Of a stretch of 64,000 nt of DNA, positions 7,706 through 16,651 are shown piece after piece. The first letter of the stretch is position 1. The number at the start of each line of letters is the position of its first letter. Made by a program: the position numbers and the translations under genes. The stretch comes from CAZDGV01 sp964505195 (lineage in GTDB: Bacteria > Bacteroidota > Bacteroidia > Chitinophagales > Chitinophagaceae): assembly GCA_964505195.1 (NCBI GenBank), contig CAZDGV010000001.1, positions 62,001-126,000 of the forward strand, given 5' to 3'. Under the pieces are notes generated by a model. The model worked only from the letters and a program-made list of their open reading frames with translations. It was not told the origin of the DNA and made no database searches.

Positions 7706-8935
7706 ATGGCTAAAAGTAACCCCTTGCATTGTTCATTCTGTGGTCGCAACCGCGATGAAGTGAAGATCCTGATTGCCGGGCAAGAAGGTCATATTTGTGA
7801 AAACTGCGTAGAGCATGCGCAAGAAATTATTCAGCAGGAAATCACTACAAAAAATGAGCAGTCGCCCACCTTTAAGCTGCAGGTGAAAAAACCCATTGAA
7901 ATCAAAACCTTTTTAGACGAGTATGTAATTGGTCAGGACGAAGCAAAGAAAGTACTGGCTGTTGCAGTGTATAATCATTACAAGCGGCTGAAGCAGAAAG
8001 CCGACAGCGAGATTGAAATTGAAAAGAGCAATATTGTAATGGTGGGTGAAACCGGTACAGGCAAAACCCTGCTGGCAAAAACCATTGCCAAACTGTTAAA
8101 CGTTCCCTTTGCCATTGTAGACGCGACGGTGTTTACGGAAGCAGGCTATGTTGGCGAAGACGTGGAAAGCATTCTCACGCGTTTGTTGCAGGTTTGCAAT
8201 TACGATGTTGCTGCTGCAGAAAAAGGTATTGTATATATTGATGAAATTGACAAGATCGCTCGTAAAAGCGATAACCCCTCTATTACACGAGATGTAAGCG
8301 GCGAAGGTGTGCAGCAAGGATTATTAAAGCTGCTGGAAGGAACGGAAGTGCTGGTACCCCCGCAGGGAGGACGCAAGCATCCCGAGCAAAAGCTCATTAA
8401 ACTCAACACGCAAAATATTCTTTTCATTTGTGGAGGTGCTTTTGATGGCATCGACAAAGTAATTGCACGCAGGGTAAACACCAACGCCATTGGCTTTAGC
8501 GTAAATAAAGATGAACAGGAATATGCAAAAAACAATTTGCTGCAATTCGTAAACGCAATGGATTTGAAATCCTTCGGTCTTATTCCCGAATTGCTTGGTC
8601 GTTTGCCGGTGGTCACCTATCTCAACCCCCTCGAAAGAGATACCCTGCGCGCTATTTTAACCACGCCCAAAAATGCACTGATCAAACAGTACACAAAATT
8701 GTTTGAACTGGAAGGCATTGAGCTGAAGTTGGAAGATGATGTGCTCGACTTTATGGTAGAAAAGGCCCTTGAGTTCAAATTGGGTGCACGCGGCTTAAGA
8801 ACTATCTGCGAAAGCATTTTAACCGACGCCATGTTCGAAATGCCGTCTTCACAGCAAAAAAGCTTTGAAGTGACCCTTGAATACGCTATGCAAAAGTTTG
8901 ATAAAAGCCGACTGAACTTGCTGAAAGTTGCATAG
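7706..8935 (+). CDS. clpX: ATP-dependent Clp protease ATP-binding subunit ClpX
   Basis: 409 residues, normal length. AAA+ unfoldase that feeds substrates to ClpP. It has the N-terminal zinc-binding domain with Cys9, Cys12, Cys31 and Cys34, Walker A GETGTGKT, Walker B YIDEIDKI, and the sensor region LLGRLPVV. Its neighbours are the two clpP genes and tig, the conserved bacterial arrangement, but here clpX is set apart by a terminator and its own promoter. Confidence 0.97.
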   Translation: MAKSNPLHCSFCGRNRDEVKILIAGQEGHICENCVEHAQEIIQQEITTKNEQSPTFKLQVKKPIEIKTFLDEYVIGQDEAKKVLAVAVYNHYKRLKQKADSEIEIEKSNIVMVGETGTGKTLLAKTIAKLLNVPFAIVDATVFTEAGYVGEDVESILTRLLQVCNYDVAAAEKGIVYIDEIDKIARKSDNPSITRDVSGEGVQQGLLKLLEGTEVLVPPQGGRKHPEQKLIKLNTQNILFICGGAFDGIDKVIARRVNTNAIGFSVNKDEQEYAKNNLLQFVNAMDLKSFGLIPELLGRLPVVTYLNPLERDTLRAILTTPKNALIKQYTKLFELEGIELKLEDDVLDFMVEKALEFKLGARGLRTICESILTDAMFEMPSSQQKSFEVTLEYAMQKFDKSRLNLLKVA

Positions 8936-8999
8936 GGAGAAAATTGAAGATGCTGCGCCTGCTTAATGCAGCAACATGTTTATTCTAAAAAATCTTGAT

Positions 9000-9173
9000 A
9001 TGCAGGAACTAATCAACCGCTTAGTGGAAAAAGGTTTAACGGAGGATCAGGCTTATGCTGCCATAGATGTGATTAAAAATTTTGCTAAAGAAAAGTTCCC
9101 CATTTTTGGCGCCGCCATCGATCAGCTTTTTACGAAATACGATACAAAGCAAGATCAGGATTTCCTCGACTGA
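9000..9173 (+). CDS. Small conserved-looking helical protein downstream of clpX
   Basis: 57 residues from the ATG at 9000 (an ATG at 8976 would add eight). The sequence begins MQELINRLVEKGLTEDQAY and continues with AIDVIKNFAKEKFP and GAAIDQLF; it looks like a short amphipathic helical protein with two or three helices and an acidic tail. It has no Cys, signal peptide or membrane segment. I recall similar 60-residue proteins in Bacteroidota but cannot name a function. It lies 64 bp after clpX and may be read through from it. Confidence 0.6.
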   Translation: MQELINRLVEKGLTEDQAYAAIDVIKNFAKEKFPIFGAAIDQLFTKYDTKQDQDFLD

Positions 9174-9191
9174 AACAGGTTGCTATGTCTT

Positions 9192-10331
9192 CTATTTTAG
9201 GATAGACCGCGCAATGACGAGTTTCTGTATTTCACTGGTACCCTCTCCTATTGTGCAAAGCTTAGAATCACGATAAAATTTTTCTACAGGAAAATCCTTG
9301 GTGTAACCATAGCCGCCAAAAATTTGCACCGCGTCGTTGCTGATTTTCACCGCAATTTCACTGGCATAGTATTTGGCAATAGCACCGGCTTCGGTAACAT
9401 TTTCACCCGCGTCTTTTAGCGATGCCGCCTTGGCAATGAGCAGCTCAGCCGCAGCAATTTCCGTAGCCATATCGGCAAGTTTGAAGGAGATGCCCTGAAA
9501 ATTTGCAATCGGTTGATCAAATTGATGACGCTCCTGTGCATATTGCAAAGCCGCTTCATATGCACCTTTGGCAATACCCAGCGACAGCGCCGCAATGGAT
9601 ATGCGTCCGCCATCAAGCACTTTCAGCGCCTGTCGAAATCCATCCCCCACTTCTCCGATGCGATTGGCATCCTGTATGCGACAATTGTCAAAAATCATTT
9701 CAGCGGTTTCGCTGGCACGCATGCCTAATTTGTTCTCTTTTTTTCCGGCATGAAATCCGGGGGTACCGCGCTCCACCAGAAACGCCGTTGCATTGCCACT
9801 GCTGCGTGGTTCGCCCGTGCGGGCAATCACTACTGCAAGTTCTGCGCTGATGCCGTGCGTTATCCAGCATTTGGTTCCGTTCAGCACCCAAGTATCGCCT
9901 TCGCGCACTGCCGTGGTTTTCATATTACCCGCATCACTACCTGTATTCGGCTCGGTAAGCCCCCACGCACCAATCCATTCACCACTTGCGAGTTTTGGAA
10001 GAAATTGATTTTTCTGTGCTTCACTGCCGCAATAATAGATATGACCTGTACAGAGCGAATTATGCGCAGCCATACTCAATGCCACTGAACCGCAAACCTT
10101 GCCAAGCTCAACAATCGCTGCCACGTATTCATGATATCCAAATCCGCTTCCTCCGTATTTAGAAGGAATAAACATGCCCATTAAACCCAGCGCACCCATT
10201 TGCTGTAAAGTTGCTTTGGGAAAATGCTGCGACTCATCCCATTCCATAACATGCGGACGAATATGCTGTGCTGCAAAATCGCGCGCTGCCTGCGCTACCT
10301 GTTGCGTCATTTCGGACTGCTGAAAATTCAT
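9192..10331 (-). CDS. Acyl-CoA dehydrogenase
   Basis: 379 residues from the ATG at 10331; a TTG six codons earlier is possible but less likely. FAD enzyme of the acyl-CoA dehydrogenase family, oxidising acyl-CoA to enoyl-CoA. It shows the GSVALSMAAHNSL N-terminal region, the GLTEPNTGSDAG substrate/FAD signature, GGRISIAALSLGIA, and the C-terminal YGYTKDFPVEKFYRD plus EGTSEIQ motif. Short- or branched-chain specificity (butyryl, isovaleryl) cannot be decided. It is last in a same-strand run beginning at porX, and no ETF gene is adjacent. Confidence 0.92.
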   Translation of the reverse strand: MNFQQSEMTQQVAQAARDFAAQHIRPHVMEWDESQHFPKATLQQMGALGLMGMFIPSKYGGSGFGYHEYVAAIVELGKVCGSVALSMAAHNSLCTGHIYYCGSEAQKNQFLPKLASGEWIGAWGLTEPNTGSDAGNMKTTAVREGDTWVLNGTKCWITHGISAELAVVIARTGEPRSSGNATAFLVERGTPGFHAGKKENKLGMRASETAEMIFDNCRIQDANRIGEVGDGFRQALKVLDGGRISIAALSLGIAKGAYEAALQYAQERHQFDQPIANFQGISFKLADMATEIAAAELLIAKAASLKDAGENVTEAGAIAKYYASEIAVKISNDAVQIFGGYGYTKDFPVEKFYRDSKLCTIGEGTSEIQKLVIARSILK

Positions 10332-10393
10332 ACTCTTTTTATTTGGCAATCAATTGATTGGAGGGTCAAATATAGGAGAAATACTAACACACG

Positions 10394-11359
10394 TTAGGGA
10401 TTTTTGTTGCTTTCTACACTCAGATACGGATAAATTCTCTGATAAATACTATCGGTCATCAGCATAATACGCTGCAAATCTTCTACCCTGCCAAAAGCAC
10501 CATGCTGTGTACGATAGGCCACAATGGCCTTTGCGATGGTGTAGCTAATATAGGGATGCTGCTGAAGCTCCTGCAGCGAAGCAGCATTGATATTCAATGT
10601 GCGCATGTCCATTGCTTTGTACACCAACATAGGAAGAATAAGACGGTAGGTAGAATCCGGGAGTGCATAGGTCTCTGCCACCTGGGCAACACTCCGAAAC
10701 CCGCCCAGCTTTTCGCGAAAGTTTACAATGCGCAAAGCAAGTCGGCTGCCAATGCCTGGCAAACGCTTCCAGTCAGTTGTATCGGCTGTATTAACATCGA
10801 TTTTGAATGAAGCGGAATGATTCCCTTTGAAAGCAGCTTCACTTTGGTTGGAAGTTGGACCTTTTGTGTTAGCCGCCAAGTCTCGTAAATCTGCATCCCT
10901 GATCTGTATAAATGGCGCTATGTTTTCATAAGTTTTTTGGTCCATCCCATAAATGCGCGCTAAATCAGATGGCTTGCGAAATTTGCCTCCCTTGCTACGG
11001 TAGTTAATGAGTGTACGTACCAACTTTGCTCGTAAGCCCATTTGCAACAGTGCTGCTTCTGAAACGGTATTAGGGTCAAACACCCTGGGACGAATGATTG
11101 CATTGGTATTATCAGAATGGTCGACCGATGTTGCTTCAGGCGCTACGGCACTGAATGGTTTGTCGGCCGGAAAATCTTGCTTTAGGCTTTTCATTTGCTG
11201 CAGAAAAGCAGTATCAATCGGTATTTCTTTGGGCTTTATAATAAAAGGAAAAACACGGGGAGTCAACGCGAAAATGATGATTAGAGAAAGTAACAGCAGG
11301 ACAGCTCTGCGTTCCTTTTTTGAAAAATAAAAATAAGATCTTAGCCACTTACGATTCAT
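10394..11359 (-). CDS. Membrane-anchored helix-hairpin-helix protein (ComEA-like repeats)
   Basis: About 321 residues from the ATG at 11359 (a TTG at 11389 is the longer option). A short basic N-terminus and one transmembrane helix (AVLLLLSLIIIFALTP) are followed by three helix-hairpin-helix segments, seen as LQMGLRAKLVRTLINYRSKGGKF, WKRLPGIGSRLALRIV and LQQHPYISYTIAKAIVAYR-type repeats, each preceded by a phrase such as VNTADTTDW or LNINAASLQEL. ComEA-type repeats bind DNA. The topology suggests an inner-membrane protein facing the periplasm, possibly for DNA uptake or another DNA-related envelope role; unproven. Confidence 0.8.
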   Translation of the reverse strand: MNRKWLRSYFYFSKKERRAVLLLLSLIIIFALTPRVFPFIIKPKEIPIDTAFLQQMKSLKQDFPADKPFSAVAPEATSVDHSDNTNAIIRPRVFDPNTVSEAALLQMGLRAKLVRTLINYRSKGGKFRKPSDLARIYGMDQKTYENIAPFIQIRDADLRDLAANTKGPTSNQSEAAFKGNHSASFKIDVNTADTTDWKRLPGIGSRLALRIVNFREKLGGFRSVAQVAETYALPDSTYRLILPMLVYKAMDMRTLNINAASLQELQQHPYISYTIAKAIVAYRTQHGAFGRVEDLQRIMLMTDSIYQRIYPYLSVESNKNP

Positions 11360-11404
11360 GGCAGAAGGTGTTTCATCAAATATAATCAACAGAAAAACAG
11401 AATC

Positions 11405-12190
11405 CTAGTGTTGATCGAAATGCAATTCTAGTCCATCGTATGCAAGATGGATTCCTTCCGGTAATTCCTTTTCTATTGTATGATGCAAGCCCAACTGATG
11501 ACTGATATGCGTAAAATATGCTTTGGGCACTTGTAGTTCTTGCACCAACGCGACGGCTTCGTGCAAGGTAAAATGAGCCACATGTGGCTCACGGCGTAGC
11601 GCGTTAAGCACCAGCACTTTGCTGCCTTTAATTTTTTCTTTTTCTTCTGCATCAATGCGATTGGCATCGGTGATATACGTAAAATCTCCGAAGCGAAAAC
11701 CCAATACCGGCATTTTCATATGCCAGGTTAAAATGGGCTGTACATGGAGCTCTCTTATAGAAAAAGCTTCTTCAGTTATGGTATGCAGGTTGATCTCTGG
11801 AATACCCGGGTATTTGGTGTCGGAAAAAGCATAATAGTAATCTCGCCGCAACGCTTCTTCCGTTAAGTAATTCGCATATACATCCATCGGGCGCTGTTGC
11901 AAATAATTAAACGCGCGAATGTCATCCAAGCCGGCGATATGATCTTTATGCGGATGCGTAAAAACAACAGCATCCAGCTTGCGTACTCCATGGCGCAGCA
12001 TTTGATAGCGAAAATCGGGCCCGGTATCTACAATAACATGTGTTTCGGAACTTTGTAAAAGCACACTGCTTCGCAGTCGTTTATCTTTGGCATGGCCCGA
12101 AGTGCAAACCTTACAGTCGCAGCCGATCATGGGCACTCCGCTGCTGGTACCTGTACCTAAAAAAGTTACTTTAAAAGAAGGAAACTGCAC
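11405..12190 (-). CDS. PhnP-like metallo-beta-lactamase-fold phosphodiesterase
   Basis: 261 residues. It has the metal motif HPHKDHIAGLDD and the early GTGTSSGVP turn typical of RNase Z/PhnP-type hydrolases. An N-terminal Cys cluster GCDCKVC resembles the structural zinc site of PhnP, the phosphoribosyl cyclic phosphodiesterase of phosphonate breakdown. There are no phn genes here, so the substrate is unknown; a general cyclic phosphodiesterase role is plausible. The start is GTG at 12190, directly before the conserved first strand. It is in a possible operon with the 95-residue gene and porX. Confidence 0.85.
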   Translation of the reverse strand: MQFPSFKVTFLGTGTSSGVPMIGCDCKVCTSGHAKDKRLRSSVLLQSSETHVIVDTGPDFRYQMLRHGVRKLDAVVFTHPHKDHIAGLDDIRAFNYLQQRPMDVYANYLTEEALRRDYYYAFSDTKYPGIPEINLHTITEEAFSIRELHVQPILTWHMKMPVLGFRFGDFTYITDANRIDAEEKEKIKGSKVLVLNALRREPHVAHFTLHEAVALVQELQVPKAYFTHISHQLGLHHTIEKELPEGIHLAYDGLELHFDQH

Positions 12191-12242
12191 ATCGTGAAAT
12201 TAAGCAATCACAAAGAAATTTTTCGCATTTAATGCGACAGTC

Positions 12243-12530
12243 TTAAGATGCTTTTTTCTCCTGGCGGGCGGGCACCATCGCCAATACTTCTTCATACAGT
12301 TTTTGAGAATCGGCAGTGAGCTGATCAAATATGATGTTTACTTGAGGAATTAAATCAAGCAAAGTATTGATACGCCCTTCCATCTGTAAAAATTTATTGA
12401 GCACTACTACTCTTTTTTGCTCTAGAATGCAGTAGCCGCTCTGAAAAGTTCCGCGTTCATATCTTACAATATAACCCCCTTCCTCCAAAATGGCTTCGAG
12501 CTTATCGAGTGTTGACTGATTGATCTTCAT
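12243..12530 (-). CDS. Small conserved Bacteroidota protein next to porX
   Basis: 95 residues without a known domain that I can name. Features seen: an amphipathic N-terminal helix (LDKLEAILEEGGY), a probable beta region with GTFQSGYCILEQKRVVVLNK, then helical NTLLDLIPQVN. It has no signal peptide. I recall similar uncharacterised proteins in this phylum. It is encoded between porX (84 bp upstream) and the PhnP-like hydrolase (52 bp downstream), all on one strand. Function unknown. Confidence 0.7.
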   Translation of the reverse strand: MKINQSTLDKLEAILEEGGYIVRYERGTFQSGYCILEQKRVVVLNKFLQMEGRINTLLDLIPQVNIIFDQLTADSQKLYEEVLAMVPARQEKKAS

Positions 12531-12614
12531 AATAATTCATTTTCCACCATCGCAAATGTACCGGTATCCACCTGAAACTTTGCAGCAGTCCGATGCTACT
12601 TTTCCACAAATACA

Positions 12615-14168
12615 TCAGCGGCTTTCCATACGCACAACAGGAATAATCATTTCTTCCAAACTCACCCCCCCATGCTGGAAGGTATTCCGATAGTACTGGA
12701 CGAAATGATTGTAGTTATTAGGGTAGCACAGATACTGATCTTCCTTTGCAAAAATGTAGGCAGAATTGATATTGGGCACGGGTAAACCAGCATCGCGAGG
12801 ATCTTTAAACGCGAGAACCTGTTTTGCATCGTAATTTAAATTTCTGCCATGCTTATAGCGAATATTGGTTGTACTCTCCCGATCACCCAGCACTTTTGAG
12901 GGTGTTTTTACCTGTATGCTCCCATGATCGGTAGCCAAAACCAACTGAATATTTTTATGTGCAATTTTTTTCAGCGCCTGCAACAAAGGCGAATGCTCAA
13001 ACCAGCTAGCAGTAATGCTGCGATAACTCCTTTCATCACTGGCTAGCTCTTTCATTACCTCCATTTCGGTGCGGGAATGACTTAGCATATCCACAAAATT
13101 GTAAACGATCACATTCAGATCATTGCGCAGCATATTATGAATATTCTGCACGAGCTCCTGACCGCTTTGATGATGCAATACTTTAGTAAAGGAGGTTTTT
13201 AAATGCTCCATCCCCAGTTGCTTCAACTGTGCACGCAAAAAATTTTCTTCATGCTGATTTTTGCCTCCTTCATCGTGATCGTTTTTCCATTCGGATGGAA
13301 ATTGAGTATGCATTGCCAGCGGCAACATGCCACTAAAAATGGCATTGCGACTATACTGCGTGGCTGTAGGTAAAATGGAATAAAAGGTATCCTCTTCCAC
13401 CAAACGGAACACTTCAGTAAAAGCAGGCTGAATTGCTTTCCACTGATCAAAGCGTAGGTTGTCGATCAATATCAGAAACACGGGCTTATCGGCCTGCAAA
13501 TACGGCAACACTTTGTGGCGTAGCAAAGTATGACTCATTATAGGTGCAGGTGCTTTTCCCTGTATCCATGCGCTATAATGCTTGGAAATAAACTTGAAAA
13601 ATTCTGTGTTGGCTTCTGCTTTCTGGGTTTGAAGCACTTGCTCCATTTCCGGACTGTCGGCCTTGCCAATTTCCAGCTCCCAGTACACCAGCTTTTTATA
13701 AATATCCATCCAGTCGGAAAAACCGGGATTGCTATTGAGCGCGGTAAACAAATTGCTGAACTGCTGTTGATATGCCAACGTAGTTTTTTCGTTTACCAAT
13801 CTTTTGTTGTCGATAATTTTCTTCAAACTCAGCAAAACCTGATTGGGATTTACCGGTTTGATGAGATAGTCGCTGATTTGAGCGCCGATGGCATCTTCCA
13901 TCAGGTTTTCTGTTTCGTTGCGTGTGATCAGCACTACCGGAATGGCAGGATTTACAAATTTTATTTTAGCCAGCGTTTCCAGTCCGGTTAATCCGGGCAT
14001 GCTTTCATCCATTAGTACCACATCTACAGGATGCTCCTTTACATAATCGATGGCATCAAACCCATTCGTAAGGGTTTGCACTTCATAGCCCCTGCTTTCG
14101 AGAAACATCTTTTGCGACTGCAAACTTTCGATCTCGTCATCAACCCATAAAATTTTTGCCGGTACCAT
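12615..14168 (-). CDS. porX: T9SS response regulator PorX with PglZ domain
   Basis: 517 residues. An N-terminal receiver domain (Asp10-Asp11, phospho-acceptor Asp54 in LMDESMPG, Thr82, Lys104) has no DNA-binding output domain and is joined to a C-terminal PglZ/alkaline-phosphatase-like domain (VFLILIDNLRFDQW near residue 230; LATDHGSI near 420). This is the architecture of PorX, which with the kinase PorY controls type IX secretion genes in Bacteroidota. PorX of other species has been reported to act as a phosphodiesterase; the metal-binding Asp and His residues appear kept here. PorY and the sigma factor are not in the window. Confidence 0.93.
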   Translation of the reverse strand: MVPAKILWVDDEIESLQSQKMFLESRGYEVQTLTNGFDAIDYVKEHPVDVVLMDESMPGLTGLETLAKIKFVNPAIPVVLITRNETENLMEDAIGAQISDYLIKPVNPNQVLLSLKKIIDNKRLVNEKTTLAYQQQFSNLFTALNSNPGFSDWMDIYKKLVYWELEIGKADSPEMEQVLQTQKAEANTEFFKFISKHYSAWIQGKAPAPIMSHTLLRHKVLPYLQADKPVFLILIDNLRFDQWKAIQPAFTEVFRLVEEDTFYSILPTATQYSRNAIFSGMLPLAMHTQFPSEWKNDHDEGGKNQHEENFLRAQLKQLGMEHLKTSFTKVLHHQSGQELVQNIHNMLRNDLNVIVYNFVDMLSHSRTEMEVMKELASDERSYRSITASWFEHSPLLQALKKIAHKNIQLVLATDHGSIQVKTPSKVLGDRESTTNIRYKHGRNLNYDAKQVLAFKDPRDAGLPVPNINSAYIFAKEDQYLCYPNNYNHFVQYYRNTFQHGGVSLEEMIIPVVRMESR

Positions 14169-14210
14169 GATGTGAATTTAGAAAAATAGACCCGAAAACA
14201 AGATACGCTA

Positions 14211-14218
14211 CAAATGTA
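14211..14218 (-). promoter_or_regulatory. -7 promoter element for porX
   Basis: The minus strand reads TACATTTG, an exact TAnnTTTG match, 43 bp before the porX ATG. Confidence 0.5.
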
Positions 14219-14296
14219 ACAGATCACGGATTGGTTTGTACTTTTACAGCCTTATTGGCTTTATTAAACTGTTCGGCTGCACTGCAGCCATCCGCC

Positions 14297-15526
14297 ATGA
14301 AACAACCATTCCGAAAAATAATCAATGATCCGGTTTATGGTTTCATCACTTTTGATGATCCACTGATTTATGAGATCATTTCACACCCCTGGTATCAGCG
14401 TTTGCGCAGAATTCATCAGCTGGCACTAGCGCACCTTGTTTATCCCGGTGCCGTACACAGTCGTTTACACCATTCCATGGGCGCATACCACCTTATGTGC
14501 AGCGCACTGCAGGAATTGAAGAGCAAGGGCACACCTATTAGCGCAGAAGAAGAGCAGGGTGCGAAAATTGCGATTCTGCTGCACGATATCGGTCACGGAC
14601 CCTTCTCGCACACGCTTGAGCATGTGATCATCGAAAACATGCGGCATGAAGAAATTTCAATGCTAATCATGGAAGCGTTGAATAAAGTTTTTGATCAACG
14701 CTTAACGCTTGCCATTCAAATTTTTAAAGGCGAATACCCAAAAGCGTTTTTACATCAGCTCATCAGCAGTCAGCTTGATGTTGACAGGATGGATTATTTG
14801 AGTCGCGATAGTTTCTATTCAGGTGTGAGTGAAGGCGTAATTGGCTACGACCGCATTTTAAAAATGATGGTGGTACATAACAATGAGCTGGCAATTGAAG
14901 AAAAAGGCGTGTATTCGATCGAAAAATTTTTGGTTGCACGCCGGCTCATGTACTGGCAGGCCTATTTGCACAAAACGGTACTGGCCGGAGAACATATGCT
15001 GATCAAAATTCTGGAGCGTGCAAAACTACTGGCACGCAACAGCAGCGGTCCCTTTTCTGTATCACCCATCTTAGATGATATTTTACGCAGCCTCGATTCC
15101 GCATCGTACATACGTACTCACCTCGATCATTTTTGCATGCTCGATGATTACGATATACTGAGTTCAATCAAAGCCTGGTGCAGGCATCCCGACAAAGTAT
15201 TGTCTACCTTGAGCACCTGGCTTATTAACCGCCGTATGCTGAAAACCCGATTGCAGGTGCAGCCAATTGATTCCGCCGAAAAAGAGGCTTTGATGCAAAA
15301 AACCATGCAAGCAATGGATTTGTCTCGTGAGGAAGCTTCCTATTTTGTATTCGACGGGGTTGCAGTGAACCGCATGTATAATCCCGGCGATGAGCACATA
15401 CGAATTCTTTTTAAAGATGGAACGGTAAAAGATATTTCAAGCATTGAATACCTATTAGTACACAATGAAGTGAAAAGTCCTGCGAAGAAATGCTTCCTCT
15501 GCTATCCCGATACCGTGAAATCGTGA
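14297..15526 (+). CDS. HD-domain phosphohydrolase (dNTPase-like)
   Basis: 409 residues from the ATG at 14297; the longer frame would need a TTG. The N-terminus has PWYQRLRRIHQL and YPGAVHSRLHHSMGA, followed by LLHDIGHGPFSHTLEH, giving the H...HD...D metal set of the SAMHD1/dGTPase-like HD family; a later DVDRMDYLSRDS fits the family. Such enzymes cleave dNTPs or other nucleotides. It starts the lpxD-lpxC-lpxA block, a neighbour order I recall from other Bacteroidota, but no direct link to lipid A is known to me. Confidence 0.88.
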   Translation: MKQPFRKIINDPVYGFITFDDPLIYEIISHPWYQRLRRIHQLALAHLVYPGAVHSRLHHSMGAYHLMCSALQELKSKGTPISAEEEQGAKIAILLHDIGHGPFSHTLEHVIIENMRHEEISMLIMEALNKVFDQRLTLAIQIFKGEYPKAFLHQLISSQLDVDRMDYLSRDSFYSGVSEGVIGYDRILKMMVVHNNELAIEEKGVYSIEKFLVARRLMYWQAYLHKTVLAGEHMLIKILERAKLLARNSSGPFSVSPILDDILRSLDSASYIRTHLDHFCMLDDYDILSSIKAWCRHPDKVLSTLSTWLINRRMLKTRLQVQPIDSAEKEALMQKTMQAMDLSREEASYFVFDGVAVNRMYNPGDEHIRILFKDGTVKDISSIEYLLVHNEVKSPAKKCFLCYPDTVKS

Positions 15527-15547
15527 GGCATAGCATTTTGTTTGTGG

Positions 15548-15555
15548 TATCTTTG
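15548..15555 (+). promoter_or_regulatory. -7 promoter element for lpxD
   Basis: TATCTTTG, an exact TAnnTTTG match, 20 bp before the lpxD ATG at 15575. Confidence 0.5.
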
Positions 15556-15574
15556 GAACCGAAGCAATGAACTT

Positions 15575-16627
15575 ATGGAGTTTAACGCATTACAAATAGC
15601 AGCCATCATCGGAGGAAAGGTGGAGGGTGATCCCGAAGCAACTGTAAATGCTTTTGGAAAAATTGAAGAAGCCGTACCCGGGCAGCTCAGCTTTTTAGCC
15701 AACCCCAAATACGAAGATTTTCTTTACAGTACCGGCGCATCCATTGTGATTATTAGCGAAACACTTGCGCTGAAAGCAAAAATCAAAGCCACCCTTATTA
15801 GGGTTGCAGATCCTTATTCAGCTTTTGCCAATCTACTTACTGCGTATCAGGAAAAGATAGCAGGGGCCTTGGTGGGCATTGAGCAGCCTTCGCATATCGA
15901 TGCTAGTGCCAAAATAGGTGAGGGAGTTTTTGTAGGTGCGTTTGCTTATATCGGAAAGGATGTAACCATGGGTAAAAATGTTAAAATTTATCCGCAAGTT
16001 TTTATCGGAGATCAGGTGCACATTGGAGATGATACCATTCTTTATCCCGGCGTAAAAATTTATCATGGGTGCAGCATCGGTTCGGGCGTACGCATCCATG
16101 CAGGTACGGTCATTGGCAGCGATGGATTTGGATTTGCACCGCAGGGTGATGGCAGCTTCAAAAAAGTACCACAAATGGGCAATGTACTGATTGAAGATCA
16201 GGTAGAAATTGGCTCCAACTGCAGCATTGACAGAGCAACGATTGGTTCAACCATTATCAGAAAAGGAGCGAAGCTGGACAACTTCATTCAAATTGCACAT
16301 AATGTGGAAGTGGGCGCTAACACTGTCATTGCGGCACAGGCAGGTATTAGCGGAAGCACCAAAGTTGGAAGCGGTGTAATGATAGGCGGACAGGCAGGCA
16401 TTGTAGGACATATTACCATTGCCGATGGCAGTCGCATCAACGCCCAAAGCGGCGTAAGCAAGTCCATTAAAACACCCGGTAAAGCGGTAACCGGTTCTCC
16501 TGCACATGATTATACCGAAATGTTGCGCAGCCAGGCCGTATTTCGCAAGCTGCCTGAAATGGAAAAACGCATAGCCGAACTGGAGTTGCTTTTGAAGCAG
16601 CCGAAAGCCGATCAACCGGGCATTTAG
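15575..16627 (+). CDS. lpxD: UDP-3-O-(3-hydroxyacyl)glucosamine N-acyltransferase
   Basis: 350 residues from the ATG at 15575. Third step of lipid A synthesis: N-acylation of UDP-3-O-acyl-glucosamine. An N-terminal uridine-binding domain (QLSFLANPKYEDFLY) precedes a left-handed beta-helix of hexapeptide repeats (IGEGVFVGAFAYIG, VQIGDD-like units). The catalytic His lies in FIQIAHNVEVG, and a helical C-terminus ends LELLLKQ. It is followed 24 bp later by lpxC-fabZ. Confidence 0.96.
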   Translation: MEFNALQIAAIIGGKVEGDPEATVNAFGKIEEAVPGQLSFLANPKYEDFLYSTGASIVIISETLALKAKIKATLIRVADPYSAFANLLTAYQEKIAGALVGIEQPSHIDASAKIGEGVFVGAFAYIGKDVTMGKNVKIYPQVFIGDQVHIGDDTILYPGVKIYHGCSIGSGVRIHAGTVIGSDGFGFAPQGDGSFKKVPQMGNVLIEDQVEIGSNCSIDRATIGSTIIRKGAKLDNFIQIAHNVEVGANTVIAAQAGISGSTKVGSGVMIGGQAGIVGHITIADGSRINAQSGVSKSIKTPGKAVTGSPAHDYTEMLRSQAVFRKLPEMEKRIAELELLLKQPKADQPGI

Positions 16628-16638
16628 CACCTTTTTCT

Positions 16639-16646
16639 TACTTTCG
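16639..16646 (+). promoter_or_regulatory. Possible -7 element for lpxC-fabZ (near-leaderless)
   Basis: TACTTTCG resembles TAnnTTTG with one change and ends only 5 bp before the lpxC ATG. If used, the transcript would start at or very near the start codon. Confidence 0.3.
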
Positions 16647-16651
16647 CGCTC

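Noticed and set aside
14297..15526. HD phosphohydrolase as an anti-phage dNTPase
   Set aside because: It sits in a conserved lipid A gene block with no defence genes around it, so a housekeeping role is more likely.
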